A stretch of 64,000 bases of DNA from Flavobacterium subsaxonicum WB 4.1-42 = DSM 21790. GTDB lineage: Bacteria; Bacteroidota; Bacteroidia; Flavobacteriales; Flavobacteriaceae. The DNA lies in assembly GCF_000422725.1 (NCBI RefSeq), contig NZ_AUGP01000017.1, positions 620,001 through 684,000 on the forward strand, in the 5' to 3' direction. The notes below the pieces were generated by a model, which saw nothing but the letters and a program-made list of their open reading frames with translations, was not told the DNA's origin and searched no databases. This document shows positions 36,423-45,541 of this stretch, piece after piece; positions within the stretch are counted from its first letter, which is position 1; each line of letters begins with the position of its first letter. Position numbers and translations under genes: made by a program.

Positions 36423-37175
36423 ATGAAACAGACTAAAGTAGACGTCAAACAAGTTGGCACAGCCAGCAGACGCAGCTTTCTTAAAATCAGCGGCCTTACG
36501 CTCGCAGGTACAGGACTACTTCTTGCGGGTTGTAGCAATGATGACGACAACAATACCCCATCTACCCCAAACATGTTGCCGGGCGTTGTAGATGGCGTTT
36601 TTGACCTTGGCGCAGGAGATGCAGGTATACTTACCTATGCTTATGCATTAGAGCAGCTTGAGGCCGATTTTTACACAAGGGTAGTAAATGCCAACAACTT
36701 TGGTGGCACTTTTAATACCGACGAACAGGCTATATTGGTAGACCTTTACAGGCACGAGGTTATACACCGTGAGTTTTTTAAAGCCGCCCTTACAGGTGCT
36801 TTAGCAAACACAGCGGGTACTGTACTGCCAAGCCTGGAGTTTAAATACGATAGCGTAAACTTTAGCAACAGGGCAAGTGTACTTAACACTGCCAAAGCTC
36901 TTGAAGATACCGGGGTTGCCGCTTATAACGGTGCCGGACAGTATATTACAAGTGCAGATTATTTATTGTTAGCAGGTAAAATTGTATCTGTAGAAGCAAG
37001 GCATGCCTCTGCCATTAGAGACCTTTTAAACCCTAATACAGCGGCTTTTGCAGGTAATGATGTAGTTGATGCCACAACAGGTCTTGACGCAGCTAAAAAA
37101 CCTTCGCAGATTATTACTGCTGTAAGTGCATTAGATTTTATTCAAACGCCGTTTACAGCCACTTACCTGGAGTAA
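36423..37175 (+). CDS. Ferritin-like domain lipoprotein with Tat signal
   Basis: A 250-residue protein starting with twin-arginine signal SRRSFLKISG and lipobox LLAGC (Cys37), so a folded protein exported by Tat and lipid-anchored. The rest is a ferritin-like four-helix bundle of the type seen in desiccation-related proteins: YALEQLEADFY, RHEVIHREFF, ALEDTGVAAY and SVEARHASAIRD supply Glu/His pairs for a di-metal site. It is 26 bases upstream of a paralogue. The likely role is oxidative or desiccation stress protection; substrate unknown. Confidence 0.85.
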   Translation: MKQTKVDVKQVGTASRRSFLKISGLTLAGTGLLLAGCSNDDDNNTPSTPNMLPGVVDGVFDLGAGDAGILTYAYALEQLEADFYTRVVNANNFGGTFNTDEQAILVDLYRHEVIHREFFKAALTGALANTAGTVLPSLEFKYDSVNFSNRASVLNTAKALEDTGVAAYNGAGQYITSADYLLLAGKIVSVEARHASAIRDLLNPNTAAFAGNDVVDATTGLDAAKKPSQIITAVSALDFIQTPFTATYLE

Positions 37176-37201
37176 CCTACTAACAATTAAAACACGAAAT
37201 T

Positions 37202-38038
37202 ATGAACATCATCAAATTTATAGAATCGTTTACTAACGAGGGCGTTATACAAAGCCTGCAAAGTAAAGGATCAAGAAGAGACAGCTTTAACCAGTTTGGT
37301 AAAGTAGGCGCAACAGCCGCCATGGCAGCAATACCGTTTTCTATGCTGTTTACACAAAAAGCAAACGCTGCTACCACTACATTTTTAAATACTGCTGCAG
37401 ATACCCCACTTTCTGCATTGCAGCTTGCGCTTACATTAGAGTACCTTGAAGACGAATTTTACCAAATGGCACTGGATGCCAATGGTTTATTAACAGGTAC
37501 CGACAGAGATGTTATTGCACAGATAAGCCAGCACGAATCTGACCACGTTACCCTTTTAGCAGGCGCACTTGGTGCTAATGCACCGGCTAAACCAACTTTT
37601 GACTTTACAGGCGCTAAAAGCGTAAACGGTGGCGGGCCATTTGACCCATTTGGCGACCTTGATACCTTTTTTGCATTAGCCCAGGCGTTTGAAGATACCG
37701 GCGTTCGCGCCTACAAAGGCCAGGCAGGCAACCTAATATCAGACAAAGCATTACTAACTACCGCTCTGCAAATACACTCGGTAGAAGCACGCCACGCATC
37801 GCAAATACGCCGTATGAGAGGCCAGAAAGGCTGGATTGTGGGCAGCGACCGCGGTGGGCTTCCGGCTGCTGCACAACCGGTTTATGATGGCGAAGAGAAC
37901 TTTACCCAAGCTGGCTTTAATACATCGGCTGTATCGGCAACTCCATCTATACCTGCAGGCGCAGGTTCGGAGTCTTTCGACGAACCTATTACAGGCGATC
38001 AGGCTGTTACCATTGCAAGCCTGTTTATTGTGCCTTAA
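37202..38038 (+). CDS. Ferritin-like domain protein, second copy
   Basis: A 278-residue partner of the preceding gene. The N-terminus has SRRDSFNQFGKVGATAA and a hydrophobic stretch ending KANA, a weaker Tat-type signal about 45 residues in. The bundle keeps ALTLEYLEDEFY, QHESDHV, AFEDTGVRAY and SVEARHASQIR, so metal ligands are complete. The C-terminal 60 residues are an extra tail. The pair occurs together in many Bacteroidota, so a two-subunit assembly is likely. Confidence 0.85.
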   Translation: MNIIKFIESFTNEGVIQSLQSKGSRRDSFNQFGKVGATAAMAAIPFSMLFTQKANAATTTFLNTAADTPLSALQLALTLEYLEDEFYQMALDANGLLTGTDRDVIAQISQHESDHVTLLAGALGANAPAKPTFDFTGAKSVNGGGPFDPFGDLDTFFALAQAFEDTGVRAYKGQAGNLISDKALLTTALQIHSVEARHASQIRRMRGQKGWIVGSDRGGLPAAAQPVYDGEENFTQAGFNTSAVSATPSIPAGAGSESFDEPITGDQAVTIASLFIVP

Positions 38039-38063
38039 CAATAAAAATTAAGTTGATTATTGG

Positions 38064-38100
38064 CTGCCCGCAGGATGTATTTTCTGCGGGCAGTTTTTTT
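38064..38100 (+). terminator. Terminator of the ferritin-like pair
   Basis: A 10-bp GC-rich stem (CTGCCCGCAG with CTGCGGGCAG), 10-base loop and seven T residues. Confidence 0.92.
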
Positions 38101-38239
38101 GTGCCCAATTTAAACGAACATGTATTTAATTAAGCACTTTGTAAGAATAGCAAGTTTATTTTGTAGCTTAGTCGCAATCAACTTAAAACCTTACTATTAT
38201 GAATTTAAAATTACGTTTACCATTTATATTTTGCCTGAA

Positions 38240-38247
38240 TAGATTTG
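38240..38247 (+). promoter_or_regulatory. Bacteroidota -7 element of the duplicated T9SS genes
   Basis: TAGATTTG lies 29 bases before the ATG at 38277 and matches TAnnTTTG. Confidence 0.5.
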
Positions 38248-38276
38248 CGTATCTAATTTCATGAAATTTTAAATCC

Positions 38277-39239
38277 ATGAAAAAAACACTATTTACCCTA
38301 TTACTTATAGCAATAAGCTATAAAGGCGCGGCCCAAACAACAGCCATACCTGATCCCGGTTTTGAATCTGCATTAATAAATCTCAATATTGATAGCGATG
38401 GGATTGTAAATGGTCAGGTTTTAACCAGCGATTTAGAAACCGTAACAGAATTGGATCTTGATTTTTGGCTTGGAAATACTCCTGCTATTTATAACCTCAG
38501 CGGTTTAGAAGGATTTAGTAATCTCCAAGAACTTACGATAAATCAAACAGAATTATCCTCAATTAATATCAGCCAATGTAGCCAACTGCAGAAATTAGAA
38601 TGTAGTGGTAACATGCTTACAAGTATTGATGTATCTCAAAACCCGTTATTAGAAGAGCTACGTTGTGGTAACTATTCAGATCTTGGATATAGTAATGAAA
38701 TTGTGGATATAGACCTTAGTAATAACCCTAATATTCGCATACTTGATGCCTCAACGATGAACACGATAGATAGAATAAACCTTAAAAACGGTAATAACAA
38801 CAGTGACATGAAGCTATATGTGGGATTTGACTTTGATGAGCCTACCGGACCAGATATAATTTATAACACTGTGTGCATTCAGGTAGATAATGAGGAGTTA
38901 GCTCAGAACTACCAATTCCCCTATTCTGAATGGGAGGTAGATAACTTAGGCACTACAGTTAATTTTTCTGAAAACTGTGTTTTGAGCAATGTTGATGTTG
39001 AGAAACATAGCGCAATATCTGTATATCCTAATCCGGCGTCGGATATTGTGTACATTAACTCACAAAATGCAGCCGTAGTTAATGGCGCTGTGCTGTTTGA
39101 CATTTCAGGCAGGGTGGTAAGGGAATATAAAGTCGTTACTGCCGAGGGCATCTCAGTTTCCGGCCTCCAAAAAGGTATTTACCTGCTACAAATTACTGTT
39201 GGTAAAAACATCCAGACAAAAAAGATTGTGATAGAATAA
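38277..39239 (+). CDS. Leucine-rich-repeat-like protein with T9SS type A sorting domain, copy 1
   Basis: A 320-residue exported protein (signal peptide ends GAAQ near 20). Residues about 65-165 form short leucine-rich-like repeats (NLQELTINQTELSSINIS, LEELRCG, NNPNIRILDAS). The last 75 residues are a type IX secretion sorting domain (ISVYPNPASDIVYI ... GIYLLQITVGKNIQTKKIVIE). It is expected to be secreted through the outer membrane, perhaps left on the surface. It has a nearly identical tandem copy 6 bases downstream. Confidence 0.88.
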   Translation: MKKTLFTLLLIAISYKGAAQTTAIPDPGFESALINLNIDSDGIVNGQVLTSDLETVTELDLDFWLGNTPAIYNLSGLEGFSNLQELTINQTELSSINISQCSQLQKLECSGNMLTSIDVSQNPLLEELRCGNYSDLGYSNEIVDIDLSNNPNIRILDASTMNTIDRINLKNGNNNSDMKLYVGFDFDEPTGPDIIYNTVCIQVDNEELAQNYQFPYSEWEVDNLGTTVNFSENCVLSNVDVEKHSAISVYPNPASDIVYINSQNAAVVNGAVLFDISGRVVREYKVVTAEGISVSGLQKGIYLLQITVGKNIQTKKIVIE

Positions 39240-39245
39240 CATACT

Positions 39246-40208
39246 ATGAAAAAAACACTATTTACCCTATTACTTATAGCAATAAGCTATAAAGGCGCGG
39301 CCCAAACAACAGCCGTACCTGATCCCGGTTTTGAATCTGCATTGATAACTCTTAATATTGATAGCGACGGGATTGTAAACGGTCAGGTTTTAACCAGCGA
39401 TTTAGAAAACGTGACAGAATTGGATCTTGATTTTTGGCTTGGAAATACTCCTGCTATTTATAACCTCAGCGGTTTAGAAGGATTTAGCAACCTGCAAGAA
39501 CTTACTATAAATCAAACAGAATTATCCTCGATCAATATTAGCCAATGTAGCGAACTAAAGAAATTAGAATGTAGCGGTAACATGCTTACAAGTATTGATG
39601 TATCTCAAAACCCGTTATTAGAAGAGCTACGTTGTGGTAACTATTCAGATCTTGGATATATTAATGAAATTGTAGAGATTGATGTTAGTAACAATCCAAA
39701 TATCCATATACTTGAAGCTTCAAATATCGGGGAACTTACTAAGATCAACCTTAAAAATGGTAATAACAACAGTAATATGAAGCTATATGTGGGGTTTTAT
39801 TTTGATGAGCCTACCGGGCCAGATGTAATTTACAACACGGTATGTGTTCAGGTAGATAATGAGGAGCTGGCACAAAATAACCAATTTCCTTACTCTGAGT
39901 GGGATATTATTGACTTAGGCACTACAGTTAATTTTTCTGAAAACTGTGTTTTGAGCAATGCTGATTTTGATCAAAATAGCGCAATCTCTGTATATCCTAA
40001 TCCGGCGTCGGATATTGTATACATTAACACACAAAATACAGCCGTAGTTGATGGTGCTATGCTATTCGATGTTTCGGGCAGGGTGGTAAGGGACCATAAA
40101 GTCGTTACTGCCGAGGGCATCTCAGTTTCAGGACTCGAAAAAGGTATTTACCTGCTACAAATTACTTTTGGCAAAAACATCCAGACAAAAAAGATAGTTA
40201 TAGAATAA
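39246..40208 (+). CDS. Leucine-rich-repeat-like protein with T9SS type A sorting domain, copy 2
   Basis: The same length as copy 1 (320 residues) and nearly identical through the signal peptide and first 150 residues; the differences cluster at about residues 150-250 (around the IDLSNNPN repeat and just before the sorting domain). Start and end are colinear with copy 1, and only 6 bases separate the genes, so this is a recent tandem duplication that is already diverging in the repeat region. Confidence 0.88.
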   Translation: MKKTLFTLLLIAISYKGAAQTTAVPDPGFESALITLNIDSDGIVNGQVLTSDLENVTELDLDFWLGNTPAIYNLSGLEGFSNLQELTINQTELSSINISQCSELKKLECSGNMLTSIDVSQNPLLEELRCGNYSDLGYINEIVEIDVSNNPNIHILEASNIGELTKINLKNGNNNSNMKLYVGFYFDEPTGPDVIYNTVCVQVDNEELAQNNQFPYSEWDIIDLGTTVNFSENCVLSNADFDQNSAISVYPNPASDIVYINTQNTAVVDGAMLFDVSGRVVRDHKVVTAEGISVSGLEKGIYLLQITFGKNIQTKKIVIE

Positions 40209-40238
40209 ACAAGCTCCGTTAATAATACAAAGACATTT

Positions 40239-40265
40239 AAAGCTTCAGTTTTACTGGAGCTTTTT
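40239..40265 (+). terminator. Terminator of the duplicated T9SS genes
   Basis: AGCTTCAGT pairs with ACTGGAGCT (one G-T pair) and is followed by TTTTTG. Confidence 0.85.
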
Positions 40266-40346
40266 GTTTAAAAATTCAAGTAGGCATGTTACTATATTAA
40301 CACACAATACCCTGAAATCCATAAGTCTAAGCGGGTTTTTAATAAG

Positions 40347-40375
40347 TTGTTTTTAATATTCAAAGTATAGCTTTG
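40347..40375 (+). promoter_or_regulatory. Promoter of the third T9SS gene
   Basis: TTG at 40347-40349, an 18-base spacer and TAGCTTTG at 40368-40375; the ATG at 40406 follows after 30 bases. Confidence 0.65.
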
Positions 40376-40405
40376 CTGTACTCTCTAACACATAAAACAT
40401 ACAAT

Positions 40406-41272
40406 ATGAAAAAGTTACTACTCTTAGCACTACTTGCCTTGCCTGCAATGGGCAGCGCACAACTTATAAACGCCGATTTTGAGCAATGGGTTAACCCAAT
40501 GGACTCTTTTGTTAACCGCCCTACCGGGTGGACTGCCTTACAGCCGGGTGCAATACCAAATCCTGATGCCAATCTTTATCACCTTCCCGCTACCGATGCC
40601 TATAGCAACAACTATGCCCTGCGCTTAAGTATTTGGTACGATTACACCAAAGACCTGGCTACGCAAACGGTGCCCATAAACTACAGGCCAGCATCGTTAA
40701 AAGGGCATTATAAGTACACCGATAATACGATTATTAAAGACAACGACACTATACCCGACACGGCACAGGTTAGCATATACCTAATTAAGTATAATACTGT
40801 TACCGCACAACAGGACACTATTGGCACAGGGGTCTTAGAGCTTGACCAGAGCTTGGAATATACTGAATTTACTGTAGCTGTAACCTATACAAGCAACGAA
40901 ATTCCGGACACAGTAAAGGTAATCCTGGATCCCTCGTTACTAAGGCGCTACCCAGATGAGGCTGTGTATTCTACCGGCAATGTAACTTCTTTATTTACTG
41001 TAGATAAGCTGCATTTAACACAGCCCTCGTTAAGTAGTCCTGATGCACTTAAAGACAGCTTTAAAGCCTACCCTAACCCCACTACAGATGTAGTTCACTT
41101 CCCAGGATTTGAAGGCGATGTAACCGTTTACGATGTGAATGGCAGGCAACTGTTACAGCAAGCAGCATCAAAGTCTGGCATTTCTTTAGCGCCATTACCT
41201 ACCGGGCTGTACATTGTGCAATTAAACGGCAATGATAATAAGGTGCAGTACACCAAAATAGAAAAGTTATAG
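40406..41272 (+). CDS. Secreted protein with PCMD-like N-terminal part and T9SS type A sorting domain
   Basis: A 288-residue protein. The ATG at 40406 (MKKLLLLALLALPAMGSAQ) gives a standard signal peptide; the longer frame from 40373 starts inside the promoter. The middle part (NADFEQWVNP ... PTGWTALQPG) resembles the carbohydrate-binding-like modules of Bacteroidota surface proteins, but the match is by feel only. The C-terminus is a T9SS sorting domain (FKAYPNPTTDVVHF ... GLYIVQLNG). The substrate is unknown. Confidence 0.8.
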   Translation: MKKLLLLALLALPAMGSAQLINADFEQWVNPMDSFVNRPTGWTALQPGAIPNPDANLYHLPATDAYSNNYALRLSIWYDYTKDLATQTVPINYRPASLKGHYKYTDNTIIKDNDTIPDTAQVSIYLIKYNTVTAQQDTIGTGVLELDQSLEYTEFTVAVTYTSNEIPDTVKVILDPSLLRRYPDEAVYSTGNVTSLFTVDKLHLTQPSLSSPDALKDSFKAYPNPTTDVVHFPGFEGDVTVYDVNGRQLLQQAASKSGISLAPLPTGLYIVQLNGNDNKVQYTKIEKL

Positions 41273-41302
41273 CATTAAGCCAGCTGAAAGCCCCAAATAT
41301 GT

Positions 41303-41332
41303 AAAAACCCCTGAGAAATTAGGGGTTTTTGG
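41303..41332 (+). terminator. Terminator of the third T9SS gene
   Basis: A 10-bp stem (AAAAACCCCT with AGGGGTTTTT) and 8-base loop. Confidence 0.9.
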
Positions 41333-41347
41333 TTTTAACGTTATCCG

Positions 41348-41708
41348 CTAAGATGACAGTAAAAATTTCTTAATACTTTTAACCTTCCCATTATCAATCT
41401 TAGTTTTTTGCATGAGTGTTATCAGCCTAACAATCTGCATCTTAAAAGTATAATTTACAGATACATCCATCAGTACAACATCCCAAATAGCACCAGACCC
41501 GCCCCAATAATTAATTCCGTTTATCGATTTGATAAAAGCGTCAATATCTTCAGATAAAAGCAATTCAAGAGATTGTTGCACAATCTCAGCTTTGAGCTAT
41601 TTTATTATTTTTAGCCAACAATTGCTCTAAATCTGTAAGAATCTTTACAAAATTTTGGCTCTCACTAACAACAAGGCCCCTTCGTTTTGCTTTATTTATT
41701 CCAAACAT
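41348..41708 (-). pseudogene. Frameshifted small gene, resembling DUF6966-type proteins
   Basis: On the minus strand a frame starts at 41708 (MFGINKAKRRGLVVSESQ) and runs 40 codons to a TGA near 41588. The next frame then continues at once as AEIVQQSLELL and reaches a stop at 41348 through INYWGGSGAIWDVVL. Joined by a one-base shift in the AGCTGAGAT region, they give one protein of about 119 residues with the YWGGSGxxxD pattern of a small DUF6966-like family. Either a real inactivating frameshift or a sequencing error. It marks the left edge of the accessory region. Confidence 0.6.
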
Positions 41709-41755
41709 ACTGCTAATTATATATTGCGCTAATGTATTAATTTACAAAACACAAA

Positions 41756-41785
41756 AAGCCCCTGATTTCTCAGAGGCTTTTGCTG
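41756..41785 (+). terminator. Hairpin just before the left direct repeat
   Basis: AAAGCCCCTGA pairs with TCAGAGGCTTT (one mismatch) and is followed by TTTTG. No plus-strand gene lies directly upstream. Confidence 0.5.
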
Positions 41786-41786
41786 T

Positions 41787-41862
41787 GCACCTTATAGTAC
41801 AAAACTCGAACCATTTGCTAGAAGATTTAAAGCTAATTAGCGATATTTCAGCTACATAAACA
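41787..41862. repeat. Left copy of the 76-bp direct repeat flanking the accessory region
   Basis: It starts TGTGCACCTTATAGTAC and is about 80% identical to 61810-61885 in the same orientation. The first 36 bases differ at one position. Both copies read in the same frame as IVQNSNHLLEDLKL and both end in TAA at the same place; the differences in that frame are mostly synonymous. Confidence 0.75.
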
Positions 41863-42104
41863 TATTCTTCATCAGCCGTATTAAGTAAGTTCATTGATTA
41901 AACGACAAAGATAATTCAAACGAATAAAGCCATCGTGAGACAATAGTACCACTTGTTAATATCAAAGTTAACGAAAGAGGGCAATCGCCCCTAATTATGT
42001 AAAAAAAAACTTTATCTCCACTTTTAGCACTTACTTAATATTTTATTCAAGTACCAATCTAAATTAATTAATATTACTATCTTCATGATTCATAACTTGA
42101 TAAA
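41863..42104. other. Gene-free stretch before the helicase
   Basis: AT-rich. The minus strand carries TATCTTTG (complement of 41906-41913), a possible -7 box reading towards the frameshifted small gene. No operator or RNA is recognised. Confidence 0.35.
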
Positions 42105-45100
42105 GTGCCTCGACATAAGATCAGTATTCCAATAAGTCAGCAGATAATGGATTTCGATAATCCGCCACAACCTTTGTTTGTTTGGCCGGATAACAATTTA
42201 TTTCCTTTAAATCTAAAAGATTCGGCAGAAAAGCGAACGGTACTGCAAGTAGTGTTAGAAGATATCGCAGTGAGTAATCGTTATTTGGTGGTAACTGGAT
42301 TTACCTCGCTAGCACATATTATTGAATTGTTTGGTGGTAAGGTTAATTTCGACAGCTTGCAGGATGTACGGATCATATTAGGTTTTGAGCCCGAACTGCG
42401 TGAGCGCAAGTTATGGAAGAGTGCGGAACTGGATAAGGACGTTAAGGAGTATTGGGCGGGTCAGCATTATTCTTTGTTAAACGGCGGAGTTGTAATCAAG
42501 GTAATTGAACTAATCAAAGCTCAGCGGATATGTTTTCGTTTGTCGGATGGACTCCATGCCAAAATTTATATAGGTGATCTACATGCAATTTTAGGGTCCT
42601 CTAATTTTAGCAAAAACGGTTTAACCTTCCAAAATGAAGCTAACATTAGACTGGCGAACAATCCAATGTTACAATTAGAACATGAGCAATATCAACATAT
42701 AAAACAAATTGCGGAAAATTATTACCAGCTCGGCAAACCTTACAGTGATACCATTGTTGAGTTATTGACAAACTTACTAAAACTAGTAACTTGGCAAGAG
42801 GCGCTGGCACGAGCGATTTCGGAAATTGTAGACAAACCATGGCTGAATGACATCCCGGAACTTTATAATAAACTTAACAGCCTGAAATTATGGCCTTCCC
42901 AGCGCTTAGGTCTTGGACAGGCTATGTATATTTTGCAAACACAGGGTTGTGTACTAATCGCTGATCCGACAGGCTCGGGTAAAACAAAAATGATAAGTAC
43001 ACTTCAATTAGTACTTTATCACTGGCTTTGGGAAACAGGTCGGCGTAATAAATCTTATGCAGTTACCATTTGTCCGCCCTTGGTCAAGGATAGTTGGCAT
43101 AAAGAATTTGTAGATATAGAATTTTCGCAAAGCGGACAGATATCTATGGGAGCATTAAGTTATACGAAAGGGATTAGCCATGGGACACATTTAAAGGAAA
43201 TCCGCAATGCCAACATTCTTGTAGTCGATGAAGCGCACAATTTTCTAAACTTGAACTCCTTTCGGAGTATGAGTGTAGCGGAACATACTTCTGACAATAT
43301 TATCTTGGCCACTGCCACCCCGATTAATAAAAAGCCGAAAGATTTAATGAGACTTATTGAACTGCTGGGTGTAGATAATTTGGGCGACCAGGAACTGGAC
43401 GACTTTAAAGCGCTTAAACGACAGCGCCACATTAATAGTAATTCTCCGCAATTTGCTGCACTTAAGGCTTATATCGAAAAATTCATTGTCCGCCGTACTA
43501 AAACACAGCTTAATAAACTTATAGACCGTGAGCCTGAACTTTACGTCAACCGGAGAGGTAATCGCTGCCGTTATCCTGAAAATGTCCCTCAGACCTATAA
43601 GACAGGCGAAACAATAGAGGATCAGCGCATAGCCCAAGGGATTAACAGGCTTGCAGGAGAATTGAAGGGATTGATATATTTGCAAAGAATCATGAAGCCT
43701 GATGACTTAGAAACCCAAGACGAGCAATACCATATAGATTTGCGGTTACGAGCTGCCAAAGCTTTATCTAAATATAATATCCAGGCGAAAATGCGCTCTT
43801 CCAAAGCCGCTTTGCTTGAACATCTAAAGGGTACCGATGCCGCACTGGAAGAATACAAATTCAAGTCGGGCAAAGATAAGTCGGGTAACGTCATTGCCAC
43901 CATCGCCAAGATTAGCAAATCATTGCCGAAAAACCAGCTGCAACAGGTCTGTCCAGAATGGCTAACTGACATGGATTCCTACCAGCGCGCTTGCCGCGAG
44001 GAGGCTGCAATATATGAGGAGATCGCGCAATTATCAATTAAGCTAAGCCTTTCAAGGGAATTAAAAAAAGTCGGTGAACTCCTTAAACTATTTAAACAGC
44101 ATGCTTTAGTACTTGCGTTTGATAGCACAGTACTAACACTCGACTTTTTGGGAAAACTGATTCGCACTCACTATCCTAATAACGGCATCGACCATTACGT
44201 GGTTACTGGTGCCTCCACTAAAACAACAGTGACAAGTATCCTTAAAAAGTTTGATTTGGGTTCTTCAAGTGAAAATATCCTTGCGTTGTGTTCGGACTCT
44301 ATGGCTGAAGGTGTGAACCTCCAGCAAGCCTCGGCTTTAATGTTCCTTGATATGCCGAGCGTTTTGCGGATTGCTGAACAACGTATCGGTCGCATTGATC
44401 GGCTTGACAGTCCGCACGCCAAGGTCAAAGTTTACTGGCCGCTGGACAGCGCCGAATTTGCACTGCGTTCCGACAAGCGTCTCATTAAGACTTCTTTTGA
44501 TACTGAAAGTCTGATTGGATCGAACTTCACCATACCCGATGAGATCATGGGACAACACCTGGACGAGGTCATTCGTCCAGAAGAAATGATCCAGGCGATA
44601 AAGGAAAATAAAGATCAAGAATACTTATGGGCGGGAGTTCAGGACGCTTTTACTAGTGTCCATAAACTTTATGAAGGAGATGACACTCTAATTGACCTTA
44701 AAACCTATGAAACCTGGAAAAATGTAGATGCCAGCGTAAAAGTAAAACTAAGTATTGCCCGTTCACAAAGTCCATGGATCTTTTTGGCGGTGAAGGGAAC
44801 CAAAGTTATATCACCGCGGTGGTATTTTATTGATGCTGATGAAAAAATCTCTGTTGAACTCGGCGAGGTGTGTTCACAATTGAGGCATCACATGACCAGC
44901 ACCGAACATTGGGAAATGAATTGGTCGGATACCGTACAGCAAGAACTTAATCGTTATATCAAATTACTCCTGGATAATGAAATCAATATGCTGCCCAGCA
45001 AACGTAAAAGAGCAATCGAGGTCGCTAAGGTCATTTTAGGCAAACAATTGAAACTAGCTGATAAGAACCTGCCCCGTCGGAAACTAATCAGGCAAGTGCT

Positions 45101-45380
45101 GGAAATGTTTGAACCTCGAATTGTTAACGAAGAGTATAACATCGATTATTATCATTTTTCACAGCAGTGGCTAGACATTTTTACTCCGATTTTGGCTGAA
45201 AAAAAGCGGCAGCAAAAGAAAAAAGACAAAAAAGTGTTATCCCTTCAGGATCTGAAAAGCGACAAATCCATTGAGCTGACTGACATACAACTTCAAAAGA
45301 TACTTGATGAGGCTCCGCTGATTATTAATATGTGGAACCGTGTCGCTTCGTGCATAATTGGCGTACCAAATATGCTTTAA
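42105..45380 (+). CDS. PLD-nuclease / SNF2-type helicase fusion, defence-associated
   Basis: A 1091-residue protein; the GTG at 42105 gives the longest frame, and ATG at 42147 is an alternative. Residues about 30-190 are a phospholipase-D-like nuclease domain with one HxK motif (LHAKIYIGDLHAILGSSNFSKNG). From about 265 comes a superfamily 2 helicase: Walker A DPTGSGKTK, DEAH box VVDEAHNF, TATP, and a C-terminal lobe ending ALMFLDMPSVLRIAEQRIGRIDRL (motif VI). The last 300 residues are alpha-helical and unrecognised. PLD-helicase fusions are common in anti-phage loci, as DNA-translocating nucleases. It is convergent with the qat operon. Confidence 0.85.
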   Translation: MPRHKISIPISQQIMDFDNPPQPLFVWPDNNLFPLNLKDSAEKRTVLQVVLEDIAVSNRYLVVTGFTSLAHIIELFGGKVNFDSLQDVRIILGFEPELRERKLWKSAELDKDVKEYWAGQHYSLLNGGVVIKVIELIKAQRICFRLSDGLHAKIYIGDLHAILGSSNFSKNGLTFQNEANIRLANNPMLQLEHEQYQHIKQIAENYYQLGKPYSDTIVELLTNLLKLVTWQEALARAISEIVDKPWLNDIPELYNKLNSLKLWPSQRLGLGQAMYILQTQGCVLIADPTGSGKTKMISTLQLVLYHWLWETGRRNKSYAVTICPPLVKDSWHKEFVDIEFSQSGQISMGALSYTKGISHGTHLKEIRNANILVVDEAHNFLNLNSFRSMSVAEHTSDNIILATATPINKKPKDLMRLIELLGVDNLGDQELDDFKALKRQRHINSNSPQFAALKAYIEKFIVRRTKTQLNKLIDREPELYVNRRGNRCRYPENVPQTYKTGETIEDQRIAQGINRLAGELKGLIYLQRIMKPDDLETQDEQYHIDLRLRAAKALSKYNIQAKMRSSKAALLEHLKGTDAALEEYKFKSGKDKSGNVIATIAKISKSLPKNQLQQVCPEWLTDMDSYQRACREEAAIYEEIAQLSIKLSLSRELKKVGELLKLFKQHALVLAFDSTVLTLDFLGKLIRTHYPNNGIDHYVVTGASTKTTVTSILKKFDLGSSSENILALCSDSMAEGVNLQQASALMFLDMPSVLRIAEQRIGRIDRLDSPHAKVKVYWPLDSAEFALRSDKRLIKTSFDTESLIGSNFTIPDEIMGQHLDEVIRPEEMIQAIKENKDQEYLWAGVQDAFTSVHKLYEGDDTLIDLKTYETWKNVDASVKVKLSIARSQSPWIFLAVKGTKVISPRWYFIDADEKISVELGEVCSQLRHHMTSTEHWEMNWSDTVQQELNRYIKLLLDNEINMLPSKRKRAIEVAKVILGKQLKLADKNLPRRKLIRQVLEMFEPRIVNEEYNIDYYHFSQQWLDIFTPILAEKKRQQKKKDKKVLSLQDLKSDKSIELTDIQLQKILDEAPLIINMWNRVASCIIGVPNML

Positions 45381-45541
45381 AACATTAATAAAACAGCAAT
45401 GTATTCAAAATGTGTCGGTTAAGAATATTAAAATTACAATGGGAAATTTAAGTTGTCGATTATCATTCAATTAGATGTTAAATCAATACCAGATGGGAGA
45501 TTACCCTAATACTTCATGTTGTTTATAATATTATAACAATA

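Noticed and set aside
38200..38265. 21-codon frame MNLKLRLPFIFCLNRF before the first T9SS gene
   Set aside because: It looks like a signal-peptide start but ends at once; it overlaps the -7 box of the next gene, so a leader peptide is not supported.
41787..41862. Intact tRNA in the direct repeat (GGTTCGAG on the minus strand)
   Set aside because: The T-arm-like string has no pairing stem and no other tRNA arms fold.
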